A stretch of DNA of 9,691 nucleotides from contig DOKE01000042.1 of NCBI GenBank assembly GCA_003510895.1, positions 35,372-45,062 of the forward strand. Reading direction: 5' to 3'. The notes under the pieces were generated by a model. The model was not told where the DNA came from. It searched no databases and was given only the letters and a program-made list of their open reading frames with translations. The stretch's first letter is position 1, and the number at the start of each line of letters is the position of its first letter. Positions 1 through 4,629 of this stretch are shown here, in pieces. This DNA is from Candidatus Moraniibacteriota bacterium. GTDB taxonomy: Bacteria > Patescibacteriota > Minisyncoccia > Moranbacterales > GWC2-37-73. Both the position numbers and the translations under genes were made by a program.

Positions 1-416
1 TCGCAAGTGGCGCAATAGGAAACTCCCTTGCCAATAAATTTGTCTTCACCTGGGGCATTCATTTTCCTCGCTTTCATTCCAAGAGCTAATATTAAGCTTT
101 TTGCTGAATATTTTTCTCCATCCACCATAACCTCAAAACTTTCCTCTGTTTTTACGACTGAAGAAACATCGGATTGAATTATTTTCGCTCCCAAATGACG
201 CGCGTGATGTTCAAATTTTTCCATCAAAGTTTTTCCCGGAATAGAAACTTCCCCCGCCCAATTTTCAATTTCCGAAGCCTCCACCACCTGTCCGCCAATT
301 TCATTGCCAATCACAATATGCTCAAGCTTATAACGTGAAGCATAAATAGAAGCCCCCAGTCCAGCCGGTCCGGCTCCAATAATAATCAAATCATACATTT
401 TTTTCTCATTTTCCAT
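1..416 (-). CDS. trxB: Thioredoxin reductase, N-terminal 138 residues (runs off the left edge)
   Basis: Flavoprotein that transfers electrons from NADPH through FAD to thioredoxin in the cytoplasm. The translation begins MENEKKMYDLIIIGAGPAG: a beta strand and the GxGxxG FAD-binding loop at residues 14-19. GGQ and ENW follow in the usual places, then the phrase LILALG. The visible part ends in CATC, the redox-active CxxC (Cys135 and Cys138, close to the family positions near 136/139), with the following codon cut by the edge. The NADPH domain return and C-terminal half lie outside. I chose the ATG at 416; the ATG at 398 (MYDLIII) is an alternative, and neither has a clear Shine-Dalgarno sequence. 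The gene sits downstream of trxA but behind a terminator and with its own promoter, so the two halves of the thioredoxin system can be transcribed separately. Confidence 0.95.
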   Translation of the reverse strand, partial: MENEKKMYDLIIIGAGPAGLGASIYASRYKLEHIVIGNEIGGQVVEASEIENWAGEVSIPGKTLMEKFEHHARHLGAKIIQSDVSSVVKTEESFEVMVDGEKYSAKSLILALGMKARKMNAPGEDKFIGKGVSYCATC

Positions 417-461
417 TTGTTTGTTTTCTTTCTATCTTAATTTTTAAACCATTACTACTCA

Positions 462-490
462 ATACTAGCATTTTCAAAATAAAATTTCAA
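462..490 (-). promoter_or_regulatory. Sigma-70-type promoter of trxB
   Basis: On the minus strand TTGAAA (485-490) and TAGTAT (462-467) are separated by exactly 17 bases. The bases TGC directly precede the -10 box, which fits an extended -10 element. The predicted start of transcription is near 455, leaving about 40 bases of untranslated leader before the trxB ATG. It lies just after two hairpins that separate trxB from trxA. The assignment is by consensus match only. Confidence 0.65.
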
Positions 491-495
491 ACAAC

Positions 496-542
496 AAAAA
501 AGCCTGCCATTCTGAATGGCTAAGACGACGTGATAGCCATTC
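496..542 (-). terminator. Two overlapping, mutually exclusive hairpins before a T tract
   Basis: A perfect 9-bp inverted repeat (514-522 with 534-542, 11-base loop) shares its left arm with a second inverted repeat, GCCATT/AATGGC, at 506-520. The motif GAATGGC/GCCATTC therefore occurs three times in alternating orientation, and only one stem can form at a time. On the minus strand the second stem is followed by AGGC and six T (501-496), so it resembles a weak terminator. It may be a back-up to the stronger terminator at 561-591, or a switching structure. The pairing is visible in the sequence; the function is inferred. Confidence 0.4.
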
Positions 543-560
543 AAAATGTCCAATTAAGCC

Positions 561-591
561 AAAAGAAAACAGCCCGCTAATAGAGCTGTTT
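561..591 (-). terminator. Rho-independent terminator after trxA
   Basis: In the minus-strand RNA, a 9-bp stem (583-591 with 567-575, including one G-U pair) closes a 7-base loop and runs straight into TCTTTT (566-561). It begins 24 bases after the trxA stop codon and so marks the end of the transcript carrying trxA. Confidence 0.8.
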
Positions 592-614
592 CCTGAAATA
601 TATACAGACAAGTT

Positions 615-932
615 TTACATCAAAGATTCTAGTTCACTCTTTAGATTCTCCATCGCTTGCACTCCCACAAATTCCTTAACCACTTTTCCTCCTTTGAAAA
701 TTTTCAACGCCGGAATAGACATAATTCCATATTCTCGAGAAATTTTTTCATTTTCATCCACATTCACTTTTCTAACCCTAGCTTTTCCTTCCATCGCTTT
801 AGCCAAATCATCAATGATCGGACCCATCATTTGGCACGGTCCACACCAAGGCGCCCAAAAATCCACCAAAACCGGTTTATCGCTATTTAACACTTCTTGT
901 TCGAAGTTTTTTTCTGTGAGCTCTAGAGCCAT
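615..932 (-). CDS. trxA: Thioredoxin
   Basis: Small cytoplasmic dithiol carrier that reduces protein disulfides and is recharged by thioredoxin reductase. Its 105 residues are the normal length for a single-domain thioredoxin. The active site is WCGPC (Cys30 and Cys33), with the buried acidic residue Asp24 in VDFWA, the cis-proline Pro74 in SIPAL, and the usual GG turn near residues 81-82. The ATG at 932 gives the standard N terminus but has no Shine-Dalgarno sequence, only A/T-rich bases. It starts 35 bases after the stop of the DsbD-like membrane gene, with no terminator between them, so the two are probably co-transcribed. That fits a role of TrxA as the cytoplasmic electron donor to the membrane protein. 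A strong terminator follows. Confidence 0.96.
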   Translation of the reverse strand: MALELTEKNFEQEVLNSDKPVLVDFWAPWCGPCQMMGPIIDDLAKAMEGKARVRKVNVDENEKISREYGIMSIPALKIFKGGKVVKEFVGVQAMENLKSELESLM

Positions 933-967
933 AATTTTTTAAATTTTAATTTTTATTTGAACCTATT

Positions 968-2062
968 TTACACCCACCCATATATTAAATATATTCCAAT
1001 CCCGGTCATTATAGCACCGGCTATCAAATGAAGCAACCTTAGATTTTGCTTACGCCATCCCTCCAATTTTCCAGCTTTTACTCCAAAATATGAAACCGCC
1101 AACGTGATCGCCAGCATCGGAACAATGAAAATAAAATTATATAACACTAAAAGAGAGAAGGTTTTCACAAAATCAACTTTTTGCGCCAATAGCCCCAAAA
1201 TAACCACATAGGGACCGCTAGTGCAAGGAAGCAGAAAAACACTCACCAAAAAACCCGCTCCCAACGCGCCAATCGGACTTGTCGTATGCTTTAAAATCGA
1301 TTGCATTTTTGGTCGCCAAGAAATAGGCACTTCCATAATGAAAAATTTTCCATACCAAAAAAAATCTTTCAAATTAGCCAGACCGATAATAATAGCAATT
1401 ATACCAACTACAATAGAAATTATTTTTGGAAGATTGAAAACAGTAATCGCCTTATAAACACCCAGTCCCATCAAAATATAGGAAACAAAAACCGCCAGTG
1501 AAAATAAAATTCCCGAGTAAAAAGCTTGTCGTTTTCCCTTGGCATTCAAAACAGTGGCAATGAGAAGAATAAGCACTGCAAAAGCGCAAGGATTAATGGC
1601 ATCCACAAGAGCCGCTCCCGCCAACACCGAAAAATTTATTCCATATTTTTCGCTGAAACTGATTTTTGGATTGTTGGGTTTTTCCGCTTTTCCTTCTCCA
1701 AGTTTTGCAACAAATTCAGACGTAATTCCTTGCGAATTGCCAATCTTGTTTTCAAATTTTTCTATTATGGATTTATCGCCGGAAATAACTTCTTCATCAA
1801 TTATTATTGCCGGGATTCCTAAGTTGCTAATTCCTTTTTCTTGAAATATTTTAGAAAGCAGAGCTTTATTTTGCGACTCGTCAAAATTATATTTCACGAT
1901 ATCATATTTATTGTAAAAATCATTCTTTGTGAAATATTCATCCACTTTTTGACAATGCGAACACCACTCGGCATAAAAATACACCGCTTCCTTTTTCTCC
2001 TGCGCGAAAGACAGGAACGGAAACAACAATATTATTGAAAATATAAATAGCGCCTTTTTCAT
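968..2062 (-). CDS. Thiol-disulfide transporter: thioredoxin-like domain fused to CcdA/DsbD-type membrane domain
   Basis: Probable membrane protein that carries electrons from cytoplasmic thioredoxin to disulfides outside the membrane. Numbered from the ATG at 2062 (364 residues), it has a lysine-started hydrophobic signal/anchor at about 3-20. An extracytoplasmic thioredoxin/glutaredoxin-like domain follows, with WCSHC (Cys34, Cys37) and a likely cis-proline at 84 in GIPA. A polar linker at about 105-135 leads to about six membrane segments. Two membrane cysteines sit in the family's typical settings, NPC (Cys159) and PCTSGPY (Cys280). The domain order (soluble domain first) differs from E. 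coli DsbD, whose thioredoxin-like domain is C-terminal. An upstream TTG at 2068 would add two residues; neither start has a Shine-Dalgarno sequence. It lies between uppS and trxA in a tight run. Its targets cannot be read from sequence; a role in cytochrome c maturation is possible, but no cytochrome gene is in view. Confidence 0.88.
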   Translation of the reverse strand: MKKALFIFSIILLFPFLSFAQEKKEAVYFYAEWCSHCQKVDEYFTKNDFYNKYDIVKYNFDESQNKALLSKIFQEKGISNLGIPAIIIDEEVISGDKSIIEKFENKIGNSQGITSEFVAKLGEGKAEKPNNPKISFSEKYGINFSVLAGAALVDAINPCAFAVLILLIATVLNAKGKRQAFYSGILFSLAVFVSYILMGLGVYKAITVFNLPKIISIVVGIIAIIIGLANLKDFFWYGKFFIMEVPISWRPKMQSILKHTTSPIGALGAGFLVSVFLLPCTSGPYVVILGLLAQKVDFVKTFSLLVLYNFIFIVPMLAITLAVSYFGVKAGKLEGWRKQNLRLLHLIAGAIMTGIGIYLIYGWV

Positions 2063-2105
2063 AACCAAATTATTAGTTACTGATTACGGATTACTTATTG
2101 CTGAC

Positions 2106-2810
2106 TCATTTCCCCTTTCTTCTTCCTCTTTCCTTATACTCATTCACCGCTTCTTCAAATTCATTTTCGGCAAAATCCGGAAAATATTTTTCTGAAAAAT
2201 AAAGTTGAGAATTCGCCACATCCCACATCATAAATCCCGCTGAAAGATGCGGTTCTCCTCCGGTGCGAATCAAATAGTCAACCGGCGGCAAATCTTTGGT
2301 CATCAAATGAGCTTTGATAGTTTCCGCGTTTATCTCCTCCGGAGAAATTCCTTCTTCTGCAATTGATTTTATCGCTTCAATCATTTCATCATCACCGCTA
2401 TAAGCCAAGAAAAAATTCAAAGAATATTTATTGTGTTTTTTTGTTTTTTCAATTCCTTCTTTAATTATATTTACCAAAGAATTGGGAAATTGTTTTTCCC
2501 ATTTTCCAATCACATTTATTTTCGCTTCGTTTTTGAAAACATCTTCATTGGAAATTAATCTTTTGAAATATTCCTCATATACTTTCAAAAGTTCCTGCTT
2601 TTCTCTCAGCGGTCTTTTTTGCAAATTTTCCAATGACGATCCCCAAAAAGAAATACATTTAATATCCAACGCGAAAGCTTTTCGAACTATTTTTTCAATA
2701 TTCTCCGCGCCTTCCCTGTGCCCCTCCCAAGCTTCCAATCCTTTCTCTCTCGCCCAGCGACGATTTCCGTCAGGAATTATTGCAATATGAAACGGTAAAT
2801 TATTATCCAT
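2106..2810 (-). CDS. uppS: Isoprenyl transferase (undecaprenyl diphosphate synthase family), divergent
   Basis: Cis-prenyltransferase that adds isopentenyl units to an allylic diphosphate to build the long lipid carrier for peptidoglycan precursors. With the ATG at 2810 the protein has 234 residues. It begins with the family signature IAIIPDGNRRWA (catalytic Asp14), then HREG (His31), a substrate-loop SSLEN segment (Glu61, Asn62) and IRTGGE (Arg182 to Glu186), followed by the family's LYF and PDF phrases. Several positions are unusual: the loop before KRP has one extra residue and lacks the usual Trp, the YGGR phrase reads YSGDDE, and the Arg after RTGGE is His188 within a one-residue-longer SAGF segment. 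An alternative TTG start at 2837 would add nine residues; the ATG gives the better family N terminus. It lies 41 bases after the prenyl diphosphate synthase that probably supplies its primer. TGA is the stop codon. Confidence 0.9.
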   Translation of the reverse strand: MDNNLPFHIAIIPDGNRRWAREKGLEAWEGHREGAENIEKIVRKAFALDIKCISFWGSSLENLQKRPLREKQELLKVYEEYFKRLISNEDVFKNEAKINVIGKWEKQFPNSLVNIIKEGIEKTKKHNKYSLNFFLAYSGDDEMIEAIKSIAEEGISPEEINAETIKAHLMTKDLPPVDYLIRTGGEPHLSAGFMMWDVANSQLYFSEKYFPDFAENEFEEAVNEYKERGRRKGK

Positions 2811-2851
2811 AAATTTTTTAAAAATAAAATTCTGCAAACCAAAAACTTGAT

Positions 2852-3919
2852 TTATATTTCTCTATTAATAATATACTCCGCCATCGCTCCCAGAAATTCT
2901 TTCGCTTCAGTTTCAATTTTCGAATTACTAATAACGTCCACTCCCTTTTTTGCATATTCCCTGGCTGTTTGCTTGGCATATTTCAACGCGCCACTGTCCA
3001 TCACGATTTGTTGAAATTCATTTATTCCATCGCTGGTGATGTCTTTTTTTCCCAAAAGGTCGCGCAGTCTTTCTTGCTGAAAAATATTTCCGTCGGAAAA
3101 AACCCTGGCGGTCAAAATTGTTTTCTTGCCTTCTATAATATCAGAAGCCACTGATTTTCCCAATTTTTCTTCGCTGCCAAAAACTCCCAAAATGTCATCT
3201 TGCATTTGAAAAGCAATTCCCACCGGAATCGAATAATCACTGAAAGATTTCAAAGTTTCTTGATCCGCTCCCGCCAATTTGGCTCCCAAGTGCAACGGTC
3301 CCTCAAAAGTATACTTGGCAGTTTTATTGGTGCACATTTGAATGATTTCTTTTTCCTTCACATTGGATTTATATTCAATCACAACGTCTTGCGATTCTCC
3401 AATGCAAGTTGTGGCAACAACCGATTGCAAATAATGTAATGCTTGCAAAGTTTTTTCCGCATCAAGTCCAGCATCAATTATCGCTTGCACCGCCCAGTTA
3501 TATGTCATATCACCCAAAATCATCGCTATGGAATATCCAAATCGACGCTTATCGCCAAATTCAAACATTTCTTTTCCTTTTCTCTCCGCCCAAAAATTCA
3601 CCGTTTCCAAATTATGCCTCCTGTCCGACCGATCAATAATATCATCGTGAATTAAAAGAAAAATATGCGTTAGTTCAACGCCCACCGCCGCTTTGATAAT
3701 TTTTTCCTCGTCTTTTCCGCCGCAAGCTTTGTATCCCCAATACATCAAAGCCGGACGCAATCTTTTGCCTCCCGCCAAAGTAAGTTTTTTCACATATTCC
3801 ATTCCCTCCGTCACCCAAGCGTCTTCTTGAGAAATTTCTTTTATTTTCCTGTCAAAAAAAGTTTCAATTTCAAAATCTACTTTTTTCTTAAACCCAGCCA
3901 ACGTTTCTTTAAAATCCAT
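2852..3919 (-). CDS. Polyprenyl (probably geranylgeranyl/farnesyl-type) diphosphate synthase
   Basis: Trans-prenyltransferase that condenses isopentenyl diphosphate with allylic diphosphates in the cytoplasm. Its 355 residues carry GGKRLRP at 50-56, the first aspartate-rich motif DDIID (Asp92, Asp93, Asp96), the KT pair at 199-200, FQMQDDILG with the second aspartate-rich motif (Asp241, Asp242), and GKKT at 264-267. The first motif is the short DDxxD form, not the DDxxxxD form typical of bacterial farnesyl synthase IspA. Phe87, five residues before it, is the kind of bulky residue that limits chain length in archaeal-type geranylgeranyl synthases. I infer a C15-C20 product, but product length needs biochemistry. 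It is slightly longer than the usual 300-330 residues. The ATG at 3919 has no Shine-Dalgarno sequence. It starts 45 bases after tRNA-Glu with no clear promoter of its own, and is followed closely by uppS. Confidence 0.92.
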   Translation of the reverse strand: MDFKETLAGFKKKVDFEIETFFDRKIKEISQEDAWVTEGMEYVKKLTLAGGKRLRPALMYWGYKACGGKDEEKIIKAAVGVELTHIFLLIHDDIIDRSDRRHNLETVNFWAERKGKEMFEFGDKRRFGYSIAMILGDMTYNWAVQAIIDAGLDAEKTLQALHYLQSVVATTCIGESQDVVIEYKSNVKEKEIIQMCTNKTAKYTFEGPLHLGAKLAGADQETLKSFSDYSIPVGIAFQMQDDILGVFGSEEKLGKSVASDIIEGKKTILTARVFSDGNIFQQERLRDLLGKKDITSDGINEFQQIVMDSGALKYAKQTAREYAKKGVDVISNSKIETEAKEFLGAMAEYIINREI

Positions 3920-3964
3920 AAAGATATTTTTTAAGAATGTCTATTTTTTTATTTTAAATAAAAG

Positions 3965-4036
3965 TAGCGCTACGGAGAATCGAACTCCGGTTACCAGGAT
4001 GAGAACCTGACGTCCTAGCCACTAGACGATAGCGCC
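3965..4036 (-). tRNA. tRNA-Glu (anticodon CTC)
   Basis: A full 72-base cloverleaf folds on the minus strand: a 7-bp acceptor stem GGCGCTA/TAGCGCT, a 4-bp D stem GTCT/GGAC, an anticodon stem TCAGG/CCTGG closing the loop TTCTCAT, a 4-base variable region and a T arm CGGAG/CTCCG with TTCGATT. The anticodon CTC reads GAG. The first acceptor pair is G-U instead of G-C, and an extra T-A pair could form outside it. The 3' CCA is not encoded: the discriminator A is followed by CTTTT, so CCA must be added enzymatically. A promoter lies about 40 bases upstream, and the prenyl synthase gene follows 45 bases downstream, so the tRNA may be cut from a longer mRNA. Confidence 0.97.
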
Positions 4037-4076
4037 AAAGAATCATTTGAAAAAACAGCATAGACTGACTCTAATA

Positions 4077-4105
4077 AGTCTACCTAAGAAAATAAGATTT
4101 ATCAA
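4077..4105 (-). promoter_or_regulatory. Sigma-70-type promoter of tRNA-Glu and probably the downstream isoprenoid/redox genes
   Basis: TTGATA (4100-4105) and TAGACT (4077-4082) are 17 bases apart on the minus strand, matching 5 and 4 of 6 consensus bases. The predicted start is near 4070, about 34 bases before the tRNA. It sits just after the strong terminator at 4122-4182, so it begins a new transcript. The -10 box is also one arm of a short inverted repeat (4077-4082 with 4061-4066). Confidence 0.5.
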
Positions 4106-4121
4106 GACGTGATAGAAAATT

Positions 4122-4182
4122 AAAAAAAGCCCTATGGATTTGTTTCGATTAGGTTCAATCGAACAAAATTTCCATAGGGCTT
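4122..4182 (-). terminator. Strong rho-independent terminator with a long two-part stem
   Basis: A perfect 12-bp outer stem (4127-4138 with 4171-4182) encloses a second stem of 7 bp plus 4 bp across a one-base bulge (4139-4150 with 4157-4168) and a 6-base loop. On the minus strand it ends in a run of T (4128-4122) and then AATTTT. It closes the small transcription unit that starts at the 4562-4590 promoter. It is far longer than a terminator needs to be, and it overlaps a possible 24-codon ORF. Confidence 0.85.
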
Positions 4183-4206
4183 GCGCGGCTCTTTTTCAGT
4201 TGCCAT
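4132..4206 (-). CDS. Possible 24-residue small ORF overlapping the terminator
   Basis: An ATG at 4206 opens 24 codons ending in TAG at 4132-4134. It is preceded at 4217-4225 by AAAGGAGGT, a perfect Shine-Dalgarno sequence, 10 bases before the ATG. That site covers the last codons of the 59-residue gene, which would suit translational coupling. The peptide is basic in its first half (MATEKEPRKPYG) and has no known motif. About two thirds of it is encoded by the terminator stem and loop, so the sequence could be shaped by RNA folding instead of by the protein, and the ORF could be fortuitous. The quality of the ribosome site is the main reason to list it. Confidence 0.4.
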   Translation of the reverse strand: MATEKEPRKPYGNFVRLNLIETNP

Positions 4207-4214
4207 AATAGGCG

Positions 4215-4394
4215 CTACCTCCTTTCAACTACTCTTCTTTTGAAACCATAATCTTTGCAAAAATTTTTGACCAACTCATTTCTTTCCTCTGGTCTAAAAT
4301 AATTGCTATTAAAGAAGGGACTTGCCATCAAAATTCGCACGGCACTATCCTCTTCCTTAATACTCTCAACTCTTCTTCCTTCTTCATTGGTCAT
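4215..4394 (-). CDS. Unrecognised 59-residue protein
   Basis: I do not recognise this gene. The ATG at 4394 is preceded by AAGGGGGTGA, one mismatch from an extended Shine-Dalgarno sequence, at 5 bases' distance. It is therefore a better start than a TTG at 4451, which would read through a non-coding tandem repeat. The product is charged and soluble, with no membrane segment or signal peptide: an acidic/basic N-terminal part (MTNEEGRR, then KEED), a central SPFFNSNYFRPEER segment and a basic end (GFKRRVVERR). One cysteine is present. The F/Y-rich centre flanked by charged helices could suit a small nucleic-acid-binding or ribosome-associated protein, but this is speculation. It is the main ORF of a unit with a perfect promoter and a strong terminator, lying between murF and tRNA-Glu. 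Confidence 0.65.
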   Translation of the reverse strand: MTNEEGRRVESIKEEDSAVRILMASPFFNSNYFRPEERNELVKNFCKDYGFKRRVVERR

Positions 4395-4398
4395 TTTT

Positions 4399-4409
4399 CT
4401 CACCCCCTT
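4399..4409 (-). promoter_or_regulatory. Strong ribosome binding site of the 59-residue gene
   Basis: AAGGGGGTGA matches AAGGAGGTGA at 9 of 10 bases, and the mismatch is a G that can still pair with U. It fixes the start at 4394. Most other genes here (trxA, uppS, the prenyl synthase, murF, the DsbD-like gene) have no such site, so this gene may be translated unusually well. Confidence 0.7.
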
Positions 4410-4415
4410 GAAATG

Positions 4416-4454
4416 AAGCCATTTGTCAATTGAGCAAAAGCCATTTATCAATTG
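4416..4454 (-). repeat. Tandem 17-base direct repeat in the leader of the 59-residue gene
   Basis: Two copies of CAATTGAYAAATGGCTT (4438-4454 and 4416-4432 on the minus strand) match at 16 of 17 bases with a 22-base period. The period is not a multiple of three, so they do not encode a protein repeat. They lie between the leader hairpin and the ribosome site. A pair of sites two helical turns apart would suit a DNA-binding regulator; an RNA role is equally possible. Confidence 0.6.
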
Positions 4455-4461
4455 TGGATAA
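4453..4461 (-). promoter_or_regulatory. Perfect-consensus DnaA box
   Basis: TTATCCACA on the minus strand is identical to the strongest E. coli DnaA box. It lies in the non-coding leader between the hairpin at 4466-4504 and the tandem repeat, overlapping the repeat by two bases. I found no second perfect box in the window. It may be a site of DnaA control, or a chance match in AT-rich DNA. Confidence 0.3.
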
Positions 4462-4504
4462 AAAGAACAAAAGACAACTCCCCCCTAAGGAACTGTCTTT
4501 TGTT
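4460..4504 (-). terminator. 16-bp leader hairpin followed by a T run: attenuator or small-RNA terminator
   Basis: Arms at 4489-4504 and 4466-4481 pair over 16 bp around the 7-base loop TTAGGGG, and CTTTTT follows (4465-4460). Two inner pairs are G-U in the minus-strand RNA but would be A-C mismatches in the plus-strand RNA, which points to a minus-strand transcript as the one that folds. A smaller hairpin (4507-4512 with 4516-4521) precedes it. Starting near 4555, it would end a small RNA of about 95 bases, or act as an attenuator before the 59-residue gene. It could also stop read-through from murF. Confidence 0.55.
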
Positions 4505-4551
4505 TACAAAGTGCAACTTTGCGATTTTATTCTATTTTCCCCATCTTCCAT
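4504..4551 (-). CDS. Possible 15-residue leader peptide, nearly leaderless
   Basis: The ATG at 4551 would lie about 4 bases from the predicted transcription start, and the frame MEDGENRIKSQSCTL ends in TAA at 4504-4506, just where the hairpin begins. This layout recalls a leader peptide before an attenuator, but there is no run of one regulatory codon and no Shine-Dalgarno sequence. A chance ORF of this length is easily possible. Confidence 0.2.
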   Translation of the reverse strand: MEDGENRIKSQSCTL

Positions 4552-4561
4552 CTATATATCT

Positions 4562-4590
4562 ATTATACACCCAAAAAACGCTTTTGTCAA
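4562..4590 (-). promoter_or_regulatory. Perfect-consensus sigma-70 promoter
   Basis: TTGACA (4585-4590) and TATAAT (4562-4567) match both consensus boxes completely with a 17-base spacer, on the minus strand. The predicted start is near 4555. It lies 40 bases after the murF stop and is the strongest promoter I see in the window, which implies high transcription of the small unit downstream unless repressed. Confidence 0.85.
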
Positions 4591-4629
4591 CGTGATTGCC
4601 AAATGAGGCTGATAAAAAGCACAAACAGC

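Noticed and set aside
2063..2105. Short GTAAT-type repeats between uppS and the DsbD-like gene
   Set aside because: They are imperfect, low-complexity and too short to support a regulatory call.
4395..4451. Longer version of the 59-residue gene starting at a TTG at 4451
   Set aside because: The added 19 codons run through the non-coding tandem repeat, and the strong ribosome site at 4399-4409 points to the ATG at 4394.
4122..4590. The orphan unit as a tmRNA, RNase P RNA or SRP RNA
   Set aside because: I could not find the conserved core motifs or the tRNA-like end pairing of these RNAs.
528..4596. Shared ATCACGT abutting or near the -35 boxes of two promoters (4107-4113 and 4590-4596) and in the 528-534 hairpin loop
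   Set aside because: The spacing to the -35 box differs between the two promoters, and the same heptamer also occurs inside the DsbD-like coding region, so chance is the simpler explanation.
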